Shown: positions 27,663 to 37,600, numbered from the stretch's first letter. The stretch: DNA of 64,000 bases from Verrucomicrobiota bacterium (GCA_947454705.1 CANGKZ010000025.1:1-64000); one strand, 5' to 3'. Numbers and translations are program-made. The notes: generated by a model not told the origin, from the sequence alone.

Positions 27663-27732
27663 GAAATGAACTTCCCACCATCTCAGCATAGTTTCCGGAC
27701 CTCTGGGAACTGTGCTCGAAATGAACATCCCA
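27663..27732. promoter_or_regulatory. Direct repeats in the DUF2851/htrA divergent promoter region
   Basis: GAAATGAACTTCCCA at 27663-27677 and GAAATGAACATCCCA at 27718-27732 differ at one base and start 55 bp apart, close to five turns of the helix. The first also makes an inverted pair with TGGGAA at 27704-27709. They fill the 105-bp gap between two divergent genes, as a shared operator would. Confidence 0.4.
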
Positions 27733-27761
27733 GATTCTGAATTGTCAGCGGAACCGGTTCC

Positions 27762-29180
27762 ATGATCTATCGTTCCATGATTTCGCTGCGTTGTGCCTCG
27801 CTGGGCCTGGCCCTGGGGTTCCTGGCTTTGATGACCGCGCCCGTGATCGGCGCAGAGGAAGACGCGTCCGCCACTCCTCCCCCCACCACCGCAGCCCCGC
27901 CGGTCCCCGAGACCTCACTCGACATCCGGCGCGACGCGACGGTCATCGCGGTGGAACGCGTCATGCCCAGCGTGGTGAACATCGCCACGCGCACCTGGGT
28001 GAACAACGAGACGGCCTACGAGCGCATGCTGCGTGAGTTTTACGGCTATCGACGCGAACCCTCGGCCAACTACAACCGCGGCTCCGGCGTGGTGATCTCC
28101 GAGGACGGCTACGTGCTTACCAACGTCCATGTGGTGCGCGGAGTGGATGACATCTGGGTGCAGTTCAACGACGACTCCGAACCCATCCCGGCCGAGCGCG
28201 TGGCGCTGTCGCAGGACAAGGACGTGGCGCTCCTTCGCTTGAAGCCGTCGAAGCCGCGCAAATTCCGCGCCGTGAAATTCGCCAAGGACAACGACCTGCT
28301 GCTGGGCGAGACGGTCATCGCGCTCGGATATCCCTTCGGCCTGCGCGGATCGGTTTCGCGCGGGATTCTCAGCTCGAAGTCCCGACGCGCCTCCGACACC
28401 GACGTCACCGGGGAACGCCTCGACATCGGCGACTGGCTCCAGACCGATGCCGCCATCAACCCGGGCAATTCCGGCGGACCTCTGGTGAACCTCCGCGGCG
28501 AATTGATCGGCCTCAACGTGGCCGTGCTCCGGCCCGACATCGGTGCTCAGGGCATCGGCTTCGCCATCCCGATCCACCGCGTCAACCAGGCCCTCGCGGA
28601 AACCCTCACGGGCGAATCGGTGGACCATTTTTGGTTCGGCGCGCGGCTCAAACCGGGGCTGCGTCCGCTGACCGTTCAGAGCGTCCAGCCTGGCAGTCCG
28701 GCCGACAAGGCGGGTATCGAGGTAGGCGACGCGATCCTGAGTCTCGACGGCAAACCCGCGGGCAGCGTGATCGATTTCAACCGCACGCTGGTGGCCGCCG
28801 CGCGGGATCGCGAAGTGGAGCTAACCCTTCGGCGCAACGGGGAAAGCCGGAAGGTGCAGCTCCGGCTCGTGGACGAAAAAGCCTTCTTCAACAATGAACT
28901 CCTGCGACGACGACGACTTGGGTTCACGCTGCGGCGGGTCGATGGCGGATTCGTGATCCAGACTGTGGAACGAGGCGGCCCCGCCTCGGCGGCGCGGCTT
29001 CAGCCCGGACACTTCGTCACCAGCATCGACGATCAGCAGCCCGACGACCTCGTGGGCGCCGCCAAGGTCATCTACAACCGGGCCCACGGGGACCAGATCC
29101 CGCTGCAGGTGGTGGTCATGGAACGCTCCGGATTCCTGGTCAACCGCTACGCCGCCGAGGTCACTCTCAAGAGCCGATAA
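27762..29180 (+). CDS. HtrA/DegP-type periplasmic serine protease
   Basis: A 472-aa protein with signal peptide (LGLALGFLALMTAPVIGAEE). The trypsin-like domain has the complete triad H123 (TNVHVV), D154 (DKDVALLRL) and S237 (NPGNSGGPL). Two PDZ domains follow, about residues 285-370 (VQSVQPGSPADKAGIEVGD) and 385-465 (RGGPASAARLQPG). It should degrade or refold damaged envelope proteins. An ATG at 27777 is an alternative start. The lipid A operon starts 130 bp downstream, after a hairpin. Family and activity are secure; DegP versus DegQ type is not resolved. Confidence 0.92.
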   Translation: MIYRSMISLRCASLGLALGFLALMTAPVIGAEEDASATPPPTTAAPPVPETSLDIRRDATVIAVERVMPSVVNIATRTWVNNETAYERMLREFYGYRREPSANYNRGSGVVISEDGYVLTNVHVVRGVDDIWVQFNDDSEPIPAERVALSQDKDVALLRLKPSKPRKFRAVKFAKDNDLLLGETVIALGYPFGLRGSVSRGILSSKSRRASDTDVTGERLDIGDWLQTDAAINPGNSGGPLVNLRGELIGLNVAVLRPDIGAQGIGFAIPIHRVNQALAETLTGESVDHFWFGARLKPGLRPLTVQSVQPGSPADKAGIEVGDAILSLDGKPAGSVIDFNRTLVAAARDREVELTLRRNGESRKVQLRLVDEKAFFNNELLRRRRLGFTLRRVDGGFVIQTVERGGPASAARLQPGHFVTSIDDQQPDDLVGAAKVIYNRAHGDQIPLQVVVMERSGFLVNRYAAEVTLKSR

Positions 29181-29194
29181 CACGGGCACTCCAA

Positions 29195-29226
29195 CCGGTT
29201 TTTCCGGGAATTCCGGCGAAAACCGG
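29195..29226 (+). terminator. Interrupted hairpin after htrA
   Basis: CCGGTTTT pairs with AAAACCGG, enclosing a second CCGG/CCGG stem, 14 bp after the stop codon. There is no T-run, so it may be a Rho-dependent or read-through site before lpxK. Confidence 0.4.
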
Positions 29227-29309
29227 GCCGGACCGCGAAGAGACCGGCGCGATTCCTCCGCAGTTCAGCCTTCCTCCCGGGCGCGGGTGCTTGGCAAGGT
29301 GCGGGAACT

Positions 29310-30503
29310 GTGCGCGAGCGCTGGCGCGAATTCACCGAGCAGGCAGAAACCTGGCTGCTCGCCGTCATCTTCCAACAACAGCCCGGCAAAAAAGCCGCGG
29401 CGGTGCGCTTCATCCTGCTCGCATTGAGCCGGGTGTTCGCGCTCGCGGTGAAGATCCGCCGCGTGCTCTACAACGCACGCATTCTCCGCGACTCCACCCT
29501 CGGCGTGCAGGTGATCGCCATCGGCAACCTCACCGTCGGCGGCACCGGCAAGACGCCCGTGGTGGAGAAATTCGCCCGCGCGCTCCAGGACGCGGGACGC
29601 AAGGTCGCCATCCTCTCCCGCGGCTACCGCTCCCGCCCCAAGCCGCTCGCCGAACGCCTGCTCGACAAGGTGCTCCTGCGCGAAGACACCACGCCGCCGC
29701 GCGTGGTGAGCGATGGACACTCCCTGCTGCTCGACTCGGAAACGGCGGGCGACGAACCGTACATGCTCGCCTCGAATTTGAAGGACGTGGTCGTGCTGGT
29801 GGACAAGGACCGCGTGAAAGCCGGCCGATACGCGGTCGAGCATTTCGGGTGCGACACCCTGTTGCTCGACGACGGCTTTCAATACTGGAAACTCCGCGGT
29901 CGCCGTACCGACGTGGTGCTCGTCGATGCCCAGCAACCCTTCGGCAACGAATACCTGCTTCCCCGCGGAACCCTTCGCGAACCGCCGTCGCACCTCTCCC
30001 GCGCCAGCGTGGTGTTCCTCACCAAGGTCGATCGCAGCACGCCGGAAAAGAGCCGCAAGACCGATGAACTGCGCGTGCGCGTGGCCCGGCTGAACTCCCG
30101 CGCCGAAGTCGTCGAGTGCCTGCATCATCCGCTGTATTTCGAAGATGTCTTCACCGGCGAGCAGTTCGGCCTCGACCTCCTTCAGGGGCGCAAAGTGGCC
30201 AGTCTGAGCGGCATTGCGCAGCCGGAAAGCTTCGAACAAAAGCTCACCGAACTGGGCGCGGACATCGTCCTCGCGCGCCGCTTCGCCGACCATCACCGGT
30301 TCAGCCAGCAGGAAGTGCTCGATGCCATCAATCGCGGCAAGAAACGCCGGGCCGACATGGTGGTCACCACGCAGAAGGACGCCGTGCGGTTTCCCAAGCT
30401 CGACCGCCGCGACCTGCCCATTTATTTCATGCGTGTGGAGATCAAAATCACCGCCGGAGCCGACGGCTTCGACGAAGCGGTGCGACGGATCTGCTTCAAG
30501 TGA
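29310..30503 (+). CDS. lpxK: Tetraacyldisaccharide 4'-kinase LpxK
   Basis: A 397-aa inner-membrane kinase from a GTG at 29310. It phosphorylates the 4'-position of the lipid A disaccharide. A hydrophobic N-terminal helix (about residues 30-50) precedes the P-loop [12 protein letters not shown] at 72-83. Other family blocks are [52 protein letters not shown] and [10 protein letters not shown]. It is longer than the usual 330 residues, mainly between residues 105 and 140. It overlaps the next gene by GTGA, showing a tightly coupled lipid A operon. Confidence 0.95.
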   Translation: MRERWREFTEQAETWLLAVIFQQQPGKKAAAVRFILLALSRVFALAVKIRRVLYNARILRDSTLGVQVIAIGNLTVGGTGKTPVVEKFARALQDAGRKVAILSRGYRSRPKPLAERLLDKVLLREDTTPPRVVSDGHSLLLDSETAGDEPYMLASNLKDVVVLVDKDRVKAGRYAVEHFGCDTLLLDDGFQYWKLRGRRTDVVLVDAQQPFGNEYLLPRGTLREPPSHLSRASVVFLTKVDRSTPEKSRKTDELRVRVARLNSRAEVVECLHHPLYFEDVFTGEQFGLDLLQGRKVASLSGIAQPESFEQKLTELGADIVLARRFADHHRFSQQEVLDAINRGKKRRADMVVTTQKDAVRFPKLDRRDLPIYFMRVEIKITAGADGFDEAVRRICFK

Positions 30504-31432
30504 ACGCCCTCCTCGCCTGGCTGGCCCGGGGATTCATCGGAATCCTACAGATGTTGCCGATCGAGCTGGTGGCACGCCTGGGTCGGGCCGCCGGGGCGAT
30601 TGCCTTTGTGGTCGATCGACGCCACCGACGCGTCGCACTGCAAAATCTCGATCTCGTCTTCGGGGCCGAGAAATCCGCCGAAGAACGATTTGCCATCGCC
30701 CGCGAAAATTTCCGTCGACTCGGCGAGAACTACGTCTGCGCGATCAAGACCGCGAGCCTTTCCCGCGAGGCCCTTGCCAAGCGCCTCGAATGGGTCGGGA
30801 TTGACCAAAACCTCGCCTCCGAGACGCGTCCCATTGTCGGTGTGGTTGGCCACTTTGCCAATTTTGAGCTCTACGCCCGCTTCAAGGAACAGGTTCCCGG
30901 ATGGCGCGTGGGCACCACCTACCGCGCCCTGCGCCAACCGGGCCTGAATCGAATCCTGCTCGAACTCCGCGAACGGAGCGGGGCTGAGTTTTTTGAGCGA
31001 CGCTCCGGGGCCGAGCCACTCCGGCGCGCGCTGAATGCGGGAAAAGTGGTCATCGCCCTGTTGTCCGATCAGCACGGCGGAGATCGCGGACTCTGGCTCC
31101 CATTTTTGGGACACCCCGCTTCCTGCAATCCCGCCGCTGCGCTGTTTGCCCTGCGATACGATGCGGCGCTGCGATCCGCCGTCTGCTACCGCACCGGCCT
31201 CGCGCGCTGGCGCGTGGAGATCGAACCCGAGATCCCGATCCACAACGCCGATGGCACCGCGCGGTCCGTGGAGGAAATCCAGCGCGACATCAATCACCGG
31301 CTCGAATCCGCCATCCGACGCGATCCGGCCAACTGGTTCTGGGTGCACCGCCGATGGAAGCCCGCCTCCGCCTGGCAGAAAGCCCAGTTCGGGGCCGGGG
31401 CCAATGCCGAGGCCGCGTCCGAGCCCGAGTGA
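30500..31432 (+). CDS. LpxL/HtrB-type lipid A acyltransferase
   Basis: A 310-aa protein from a GTG at 30500, overlapping the lpxK stop. It belongs to the lysophospholipid/lipid A acyltransferase family: an N-terminal membrane helix (about residues 8-40), the catalytic HX4E motif GHFANFE with H118 and E123, then LLSDQHGGDRGLWLPFLGHPA and WFWVHRRWK near the end. It would add a secondary acyl chain to lipid A. Frames extending upstream only mirror lpxK. Its own stop overlaps the next start by GTGA. Confidence 0.92.
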   Translation: MNALLAWLARGFIGILQMLPIELVARLGRAAGAIAFVVDRRHRRVALQNLDLVFGAEKSAEERFAIARENFRRLGENYVCAIKTASLSREALAKRLEWVGIDQNLASETRPIVGVVGHFANFELYARFKEQVPGWRVGTTYRALRQPGLNRILLELRERSGAEFFERRSGAEPLRRALNAGKVVIALLSDQHGGDRGLWLPFLGHPASCNPAAALFALRYDAALRSAVCYRTGLARWRVEIEPEIPIHNADGTARSVEEIQRDINHRLESAIRRDPANWFWVHRRWKPASAWQKAQFGAGANAEAASEPE

Positions 31433-32580
31433 CCCGCCTTTCCCCCGTGTCCACCCTGCGTTCCACGAACCCCGATCCGCAGCACATCGTCGTCCGATCC
31501 GTGAACTGGCTCGGGGACGCCGTGATGACCACGCCCGCGCTGCGCCGCCTGCGACAGCGGTTTCCTTCGGCCCGCATTGAACTTCTGACTCCGGCAAAAC
31601 TCGCGGACCTGTGGACCGGTCATCCCGATCTCGACGGCATCCTCGCGTTCCAAAAAGGAGACAACGTGCTGGCCGTCGCCCGGCAACTCCGGGAACGCCG
31701 GTTTGATCTGGCGATCCTGTTTCCGAATTCCCACCGGGTGGCCCTCGAAGCCTGGTGCGCACGCATTCCCCGGCGATTCGGCATTGCGCGTCCGTGGCGG
31801 AATCTTCTGCTGAATCAGGTCGTCGAATCCCCCGCAGGGATCGCCACCACGCGGAAACGCACGCCGGAGGAGATCCAGTCGCGTCTTCGCAACGCCGCAC
31901 TCCCGCCCGAACCCGCGCCGGGCCCCGAATCGCATCACACCGCGCATTACCTCCGCCTGGTCGCGGGATTGGGCGCGGATCCCACGCCGGTCGCTCCATT
32001 CCTCACCGTTTCCACTGCCGAACAGAACGCACTCCGCCGCCGCTGGGATCTTGACCCCCAACGCACCTGGGTGGGAATCAATCCCGGCGCCGAATACGGG
32101 GCGGCCAAGCGCTGGCCCGCTGCGAATTTCGCTGCCTCGGCGCGCCTGCTGGCTGCAGAGGGAAACCGGGGATTCCTGCTCTTTGGCGGTCCGGCGGATC
32201 GAACGCTTGCCGAGGGGATCGCTGCGGAAATTGGATCCGCCGCCCCGGTGCGAATCCTCGCCGGCAAGACCTCGCTGCGGGAGTTGTGCACCGGATTGTC
32301 GATCTGTTCCGTGGTGCTCACCAACGACACCGGCCCCATGCACGTGGCCGCGGCGGTGGGGACTCCGGTCGTGGTTCCTTTCGGCAGCACCTCGATCGAA
32401 CTCACCGGCCCCGGCCTGCCGGGTGAAACCAAACACCGCCTGTTGCGGCCCTCCAACGCCCCCTGCGCACCGTGCTTCCTGCGGGAATGCCCGATCGATT
32501 TTCGCTGCATGGCCTCCCACACGGTGGAACGCGTCACCCAATCGGTGAGGGAGGTACTGGCCGAGCGCAATCCGACCTGA
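31429..32580 (+). CDS. waaF: ADP-heptose:LPS heptosyltransferase (WaaF-like, GT9)
   Basis: A 383-aa protein from the GTG at 31429 that overlaps the acyltransferase stop. The N-terminus IVVRSVNWLGDAVMTTPALR is the classic heptosyltransferase II signature, and the nucleotide-sugar side has WVGINPGAEYGAAKRWP and LTNDTGPMHVAAAVGTPVV. The C-terminal cysteines (CAPCFLRECPIDFRC) occur in many WaaF proteins. It adds heptose to the LPS inner core. The position directly after lipid A genes supports this. I cannot exclude a different sugar donor. Confidence 0.9.
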   Translation: MTRLSPVSTLRSTNPDPQHIVVRSVNWLGDAVMTTPALRRLRQRFPSARIELLTPAKLADLWTGHPDLDGILAFQKGDNVLAVARQLRERRFDLAILFPNSHRVALEAWCARIPRRFGIARPWRNLLLNQVVESPAGIATTRKRTPEEIQSRLRNAALPPEPAPGPESHHTAHYLRLVAGLGADPTPVAPFLTVSTAEQNALRRRWDLDPQRTWVGINPGAEYGAAKRWPAANFAASARLLAAEGNRGFLLFGGPADRTLAEGIAAEIGSAAPVRILAGKTSLRELCTGLSICSVVLTNDTGPMHVAAAVGTPVVVPFGSTSIELTGPGLPGETKHRLLRPSNAPCAPCFLRECPIDFRCMASHTVERVTQSVREVLAERNPT

Positions 32581-32593
32581 TACCCCTTTCCCC

Positions 32594-33739
32594 GTGGCTC
32601 GTCGCATCGTCCTGGTCTCCGATCTCCTGCCTCCCAAGCGCGGGGGACTCGCAGACCACACCCACCGCCTCGCGACCGAGCTCTCGGCCACCCATCCGGT
32701 CACGGTCCTGACCTCGCCCGGCGCCGGTCCGAGCGATAAGTACCAGGTTCGATCCAGCATCGGGGATTGGAAGGATCTCGATTGGATCATGGCGGAACTG
32801 TCCGAGTATCCCAACGATTCCGTTCTCCTTTGGCAGTACGTTCCGCACATGTACGGACGCGGCGGGGCGAATCGGAATCTGCCCCGGCTCTGGCGCGATT
32901 TGAAAAAGGCGGGGAACCGACAGGTGTTCATCGCCCACGAGATCATGGCCGACCTCGACTGGCGGCCGTCGCGTCTGTGGTACGCCCTGCAGCACCGTCG
33001 GCAATGGCAGGCCTTGGTTGATGCCGCGGATGCCATCCCGATCTCCACCGGTCGCTGGGTCGAGGAATGGTCGCAGCGGCTTCCGGCCATGGCTTCCAAA
33101 TTCTCCCTGCTGCCTTCACCCACCAGCATTGAGCCGATCGCAGTGGGACCCAATCATGCCCGCGAATGGCGCGTGGCCCGGGGCATTGCACCGGAGGCCA
33201 AGATTCTCGTGTACTTCGGCACCATCGGGCCGAACAAACAATTGTACTGGGTCATCAATGCCTGGCGTGCCGCACGCGCGGCGGGAATTCCGGTGGTGCT
33301 CACGGTGATTGGCGGCGCCCCGGATTTGGGACTCCCGCCGGCGCTGCGGGAATTCTATCGCCCCTTGGGTTATCTGCCGGCCGCGGAAGTCTCGGCCGCA
33401 CTGCATGCCTCCGACCTTCTCGCCCTGCCCTTCAGCGACGGCGTGTCGGAGCGTCGCACCACGCTGATGGCCGGTCTCTCACACGGACTCGCGGTGGCCA
33501 CTACGATCGGTCACGGCACGGGAAAAGAACTGGCTCAGGCCAATTTCCTGGGTCGCTGCCACGCCAACGATGAGAAGACCTTCGTGGAAATGATCTCCGC
33601 GCTGTTGCGCGACGACCACCAGCGCCGCGCGCTTGCGGAGGGCGGACGAAAGGCCAATGCCGAGCTCTACTCCTGGCCGGTGGTCATTCGCCGACTCCTT
33701 CCCCTGCTCGACCCCTCTGCCCACCGAGCCGCGGCTTGA
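32594..33739 (+). CDS. Glycosyltransferase, GT4-like
   Basis: A 381-aa GT-B fold protein from a GTG at 32594, 13 bp after waaF. The acceptor half starts RRIVLVSDLLPPKRGGLADHT. The donor half includes ILVYFGTIGPNKQLYWVI, PLGYLPAAEVSAALHASDLLALPFSDGVSERRTTLMAGLSHGLAV, with the EX7E-like part near SERRTTLM. It probably adds a sugar to the LPS core or a linked polysaccharide. The specific sugar is unknown. It ends the run of lipid A/core genes. Confidence 0.82.
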   Translation: MARRIVLVSDLLPPKRGGLADHTHRLATELSATHPVTVLTSPGAGPSDKYQVRSSIGDWKDLDWIMAELSEYPNDSVLLWQYVPHMYGRGGANRNLPRLWRDLKKAGNRQVFIAHEIMADLDWRPSRLWYALQHRRQWQALVDAADAIPISTGRWVEEWSQRLPAMASKFSLLPSPTSIEPIAVGPNHAREWRVARGIAPEAKILVYFGTIGPNKQLYWVINAWRAARAAGIPVVLTVIGGAPDLGLPPALREFYRPLGYLPAAEVSAALHASDLLALPFSDGVSERRTTLMAGLSHGLAVATTIGHGTGKELAQANFLGRCHANDEKTFVEMISALLRDDHQRRALAEGGRKANAELYSWPVVIRRLLPLLDPSAHRAAA

Positions 33740-33804
33740 CCTTGCGCGCCGGACGCGCATGACTGGACGCATCTCCGCGTGAATTCATTCCGTCCCCATT
33801 CGCC

Positions 33805-34500
33805 ATGAACCTCCGACTCCTCTCCGCCGCGCTTCTCAGCCTGGTTGTCGTTTCCACCGGATCCATCGCCGCCGAAGGGACCCAATCCGGGTCGTCCTCC
33901 GGATGGACCCCGCTCTTCGATGGAAAGACCACCGCCGGATGGCACTCCTTCGGGAAGCCGGGCTTTCCGGAAAAGGGCTGGGTGGTGGAGGACGGCTGGC
34001 TCAAGCACACGGCCAAGGGCGGCGGTGGCGACATCATCACCACCGACTTGTTCGAAAACTTCGAACTCCGCTGGGAATGGAAGGTCGCCCCGGGGGCCAA
34101 CAGCGGCGTGAAGTATTTCATCGATGAAAAACGCGGCGCGCCCATCGGACACGAGTACCAGTTGATCGACGATTCCCTGCATCCCGACGCCCTGGTGGGA
34201 CCGAAGCGTCAGACCGGTTCGCTCTACGACGCCCTTCCCCCTGGCAAGCGCGAGCTGCACCCGCCCGGACAGGTGAACACCTCGTCCATTCTCGTCCGCG
34301 GCAACCACGTCGAACACTGGCTCAACGGCCACCGCATTCTGTCCTACGAGATTGGCTCCGCCGAACTCGCCGCGGCCAAGGAAGCCAGCAAGTTCAAGAA
34401 GGAAGCCAAGTGGGGCACCAAGTTCGCGACCCCGATTCTGCTTCAGGACCACGGAGATGAAATTTCGTTCCGCAAGCTGGAGATTCGGCGCCTGAAGTAA
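33805..34500 (+). CDS. DUF1080 (3-keto-disaccharide hydrolase-like) secreted protein
   Basis: A 231-aa protein with a signal peptide ending ...STGSIAAEG. The fold is a concanavalin-like sandwich with landmarks WTPLFDGKTTAGWHSFGK, VEDGWLKHT, DIITTDLFENFELRWEWK and ANSGVKYFID. Characterised DUF1080 members hydrolyse 3-keto-glucosides outside the cell, and PVC bacteria carry many copies. Its neighbours are a beta-helix protein and a ROK kinase, consistent with sugar use. Confidence 0.9.
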   Translation: MNLRLLSAALLSLVVVSTGSIAAEGTQSGSSSGWTPLFDGKTTAGWHSFGKPGFPEKGWVVEDGWLKHTAKGGGGDIITTDLFENFELRWEWKVAPGANSGVKYFIDEKRGAPIGHEYQLIDDSLHPDALVGPKRQTGSLYDALPPGKRELHPPGQVNTSSILVRGNHVEHWLNGHRILSYEIGSAELAAAKEASKFKKEAKWGTKFATPILLQDHGDEISFRKLEIRRLK

Positions 34501-34580
34501 TGCGCGGTCAGGGCCTGCTGCGGAAGTTCATCGAGTCCGGCAAAACACTCGCATCGCGAGCCCGGACGCCTATCGTCGCC

Positions 34581-34599
34581 GCGGGAGCCGTTCTCCCGC
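34581..34599 (+). terminator. Strong hairpin between DUF1080 and beta-helix genes
   Basis: GCGGGAG and CTCCCGC pair perfectly around CCGTT. The hairpin ends 22 bp before the next start codon and has no T-run. It could end the DUF1080 transcript or act in the leader of the beta-helix gene. Confidence 0.45.
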
Positions 34600-34621
34600 A
34601 GAATTACCGTCTTCCAGTTCC

Positions 34622-36544
34622 ATGCTACGCCTGTTCCTGAAGCGATCCCTCCTCGCCCTGGTCGCGTGCACCCTGGCCGCAAGGGCCGAGTCCATCGTCT
34701 TTCCCAAGGACGCGGGAATCGTCGATGTCACCCAATCCCCCTATTTCGCCAAGGGCGACGGCAAAACGGATGACACCGAGGCCCTTCAACAGGCGCTGAT
34801 CGATCATCCCAGCACCAACAAAATCATCTACCTGCCCAATGGCGTGTATGTGATTTCGGGCCCGTTGCGCTGGCCCGGATCGGAAGACGGGGAGCTCAGC
34901 CAGCGGGCCACCATTCTTCAGGGGCAAAGCCGCAGCGGGACGATCATTCGTCTCACGGACTACGCGCCCGGATTCAGCAACAGCGGACGTCCCAAGGCGT
35001 TGGTCTGGACCGGGACCTCGCAGACGAAACACTTTCGGAATGCGGTCCGGAATCTCACCATTCACACCGGAGCCGGAAATCCCGGAGTGATTGCGCTGCA
35101 ATTCATGGCCAACAAGCAGGGATGCGTCCGCGACGTGACCCTGATCGCCGGAACCCCGGGCGCGTCCACCGGGCTCGATCTCAGCCACGCCGAACAACTC
35201 GGACCCCTCCTCGTCAACCGGGTTCGCGTCGAGGGATTCGACCTCGGCATCAGCCTCGCCAATCCGGTGCAGTCGGTGACCATGGAAGACGTCGAACTGG
35301 TTGGCCAGGGCGTCGTGGGCATCCGCAATCGAGGGCAGGTGGTGAGCATCCGCGGCCTCCGCAGCACCAACAGCGTCACCACCATTCAGAATTCCGATCC
35401 CACCGGCTTCATCACCGTCACTGAGGGCGTCTTCCAAGGCCTTCCGTCGAAACGACCGCAACCCGCCATCGTCAACAAAGGCGTGCTGTTCGCCCGGCAG
35501 CTCCGGACACCGGGCTACACCAACGCCGTGGAAAACCGCACCGGCAACGGCGACGGAGCCCCGGGCCCGGAGGTGCGCGAGTTCGTGTCGCACTCCATCG
35601 TCAACATCCACCCCGCGCCCCAGTACGCCCTTTACCTTCCCATCGAGGAAACCCCCGATCTTCCCTGGGATCCGCTGGATCGCTGGGCCAGCCCGCTCCA
35701 GTTCGGTGGAGTCGTCAATGATCGGAAGGACGCCTCGGCGGCGATTCAGGCGGCCATCGACTCCGGAGCCACCACGCTCTACTTCCCCAACGGCAGTTGG
35801 ACCATCCGCAAGACCGTCGAAATCCGCGGCAAGGTCCGGCGCATCATCGGCTGCGAGGCCCGCATCATTGCCGAAGTTCCGGGGGGCCGACCCGCCTTCC
35901 GCATCGTCCCGGGCAGTGCCCCGGTGGTCCGATTCGAACGCCTTGAAGTGGAACCGCCGCTCCAATCGTTCCTGGAACAGACCACTTCCAACACCCTCGT
36001 CCTGGCCGACCTCTTCGGCGCCAGCCTGGTCAACAGTGGCAAGGGCAGCGTGTTCGTGGACGACGTGGCCTCCATGACCCAGTGGACCCTTCCCCCCGGC
36101 TCACGCCTCTGGGCGCGTCAATGGTGCGTGGAGGTGAACGGAACCAAGATCATCAACGACGGCGCGAGCCTCTGGCTTCTCGGGCTGAAGACCGAGCATC
36201 CGGGGACGCTGATCGACACCCGAAACCAGGGAAAGACCGAGCTGCTCGGCGGCCTTTGCTTTGCCAATGGCACGTACAAGCTCCACCCGATGTTCCGCAT
36301 CGAAAACGCCTCGGCCACCTTCTCCATCGGCGAAACCTCGCTGAGCGGAACGCCGTACTCCACCCTCGTCAGCGAATCCCGTAACGGGCTGAACCGCTTT
36401 CTCTCCAGCCAGGGCATCTCGCAGGATCTCCCGCTGCCCACCCGCATCGGCGGCGTCGCCCTGCCCCTCTTCACCGGCTACCACGGCATCGGAGACGTCG
36501 CCCCAAAATCGGGCATCCCAATGAACAAAACCCCGGCGAAGTGA
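34622..36544 (+). CDS. Secreted right-handed beta-helix protein (pectate lyase superfamily)
   Basis: A 640-aa protein with signal peptide (RSLLALVACTLAARAES). It begins with the Pectate_lyase_3 motif YFAKGDGKTDDTEALQQALID and IIYLPNGVYVISGPL. A second similar motif, NDRKDASAAIQAAIDSGATTLYFPNGSWTI, starts near residue 370, so there are two helix starts, as in GH28-like and tailspike-type proteins. Catalytic residues cannot be picked out. It may bind or cleave a polysaccharide. It is flanked by sugar-related genes. Confidence 0.82.
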   Translation: MLRLFLKRSLLALVACTLAARAESIVFPKDAGIVDVTQSPYFAKGDGKTDDTEALQQALIDHPSTNKIIYLPNGVYVISGPLRWPGSEDGELSQRATILQGQSRSGTIIRLTDYAPGFSNSGRPKALVWTGTSQTKHFRNAVRNLTIHTGAGNPGVIALQFMANKQGCVRDVTLIAGTPGASTGLDLSHAEQLGPLLVNRVRVEGFDLGISLANPVQSVTMEDVELVGQGVVGIRNRGQVVSIRGLRSTNSVTTIQNSDPTGFITVTEGVFQGLPSKRPQPAIVNKGVLFARQLRTPGYTNAVENRTGNGDGAPGPEVREFVSHSIVNIHPAPQYALYLPIEETPDLPWDPLDRWASPLQFGGVVNDRKDASAAIQAAIDSGATTLYFPNGSWTIRKTVEIRGKVRRIIGCEARIIAEVPGGRPAFRIVPGSAPVVRFERLEVEPPLQSFLEQTTSNTLVLADLFGASLVNSGKGSVFVDDVASMTQWTLPPGSRLWARQWCVEVNGTKIINDGASLWLLGLKTEHPGTLIDTRNQGKTELLGGLCFANGTYKLHPMFRIENASATFSIGETSLSGTPYSTLVSESRNGLNRFLSSQGISQDLPLPTRIGGVALPLFTGYHGIGDVAPKSGIPMNKTPAK

Positions 36545-36588
36545 ACTGACGTCCGCGCCCCACCCGGCAACCTCCACCCTTTTGCCTC

Positions 36589-37569
36589 ATGCCTGAACCC
36601 ACCAAACAGGACCTGCTCGTCGGAGTGGACCTCGGCGGCACCAAGATTCTCGCCGGCGTCTTTACGCCGCAGCTCAAGCTCCTCCAATCCACCAAGCTCA
36701 GCACCAAGTCCGAGCGCGGATTCGACGCCGTGGTGGATCGCATCGCCCGCTGCGTGCGCGACTGCGTGGATGAGGCCGACCTCTCCATCAAACAGGTCCG
36801 CGGCATCGGCATCGGCGCCCCCGGCGCGATCGATCCCGACTCCGGCGAAGTCATTTTCGCCCCCAACCTCCAGTGGAAGGGCGCCCCGCTGAAGAAAGCC
36901 CTGGAAAAGGCCCTCGACCTCCCGGTGTTCGTCGAGAACGACTGCAACATCTGCACCCTCGGCGTGTACGAGGCCGAGCTGAAGAGCAAACCCCGCAACG
37001 TGGTGGGTATCTTTTTAGGTACAGGCGTCGGCGGCGGACTGATCCTCGAGGGCAAGCTCTACGGCGGATTCAATCGCACGGCCGGCGAGCTCGGGCACAT
37101 GGTGTTGCAGGTCGGCGGACCCAAGTGCGGATGCGGCAACAACGGCTGCTTCGAAGCCCTGGCCAGCCGCACCGCCATTTTCCGTGAGATCCAACGGGCG
37201 GTGAAGGACGGCGGACGCACCGTGCTCACCGACATGCTGGGCGACAACCTGGAGGAGCTGAAAAGCGGCGACCTCCGCAAGGCCCTCCGCAAGGGCGACA
37301 AGCTGGTCGAGAAGGTCGTCGAAAGCGCCGCCGAATACACCGGCATCGCCGTCGCCAACCTCATCAACATCTTCAACCCCGAAGTCGTCATCGTCGGCGG
37401 CGGGGTGATCGATGCGCTGGAGGACGAGATGATGTCCATCATCGTCGAGACCGCCATGGACTACGCCATGACCGGCACCACCCGGGGAATCGAGATCGTC
37501 GCCACCAAGCTCGGCGACTTTGCCGGCATCACCGGCGGCGCGGTGCTGGCGCGTCAGCGCACCAAATAA
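36589..37569 (+). CDS. ROK family sugar kinase (glucokinase-like)
   Basis: A 326-aa cytoplasmic protein. The ATP-binding start LLVGVDLGGTKILAGVF, sugar-binding ENDCNICTLG with the catalytic aspartate, GTGVGGGLILEGKL, the ROK signature GELGHMVL and zinc site CGCGNNGCFEALAS are all present. No helix-turn-helix is attached, so it is an enzyme rather than a NagC-type repressor. It would phosphorylate glucose or a related sugar. About 45 bp separate it from the beta-helix gene. Confidence 0.92.
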   Translation: MPEPTKQDLLVGVDLGGTKILAGVFTPQLKLLQSTKLSTKSERGFDAVVDRIARCVRDCVDEADLSIKQVRGIGIGAPGAIDPDSGEVIFAPNLQWKGAPLKKALEKALDLPVFVENDCNICTLGVYEAELKSKPRNVVGIFLGTGVGGGLILEGKLYGGFNRTAGELGHMVLQVGGPKCGCGNNGCFEALASRTAIFREIQRAVKDGGRTVLTDMLGDNLEELKSGDLRKALRKGDKLVEKVVESAAEYTGIAVANLINIFNPEVVIVGGGVIDALEDEMMSIIVETAMDYAMTGTTRGIEIVATKLGDFAGITGGAVLARQRTK

Positions 37570-37600
37570 GGGACACGGCCCGCCCGCGACTCCGGTCCCT
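37569..37600. terminator. Hairpin between convergent ROK and maf genes
   Basis: AGGGACACGG pairs with CCGGTCCCT with one bulged A, in the 35-bp space between two convergent stop codons. It could end both transcripts. Confidence 0.45.

Noticed and set aside
30116..30499. Upstream extension of the acyltransferase frame
   Set aside because: It lies within lpxK in another frame; the GTG at 30500 overlaps the lpxK stop and gives the normal length.
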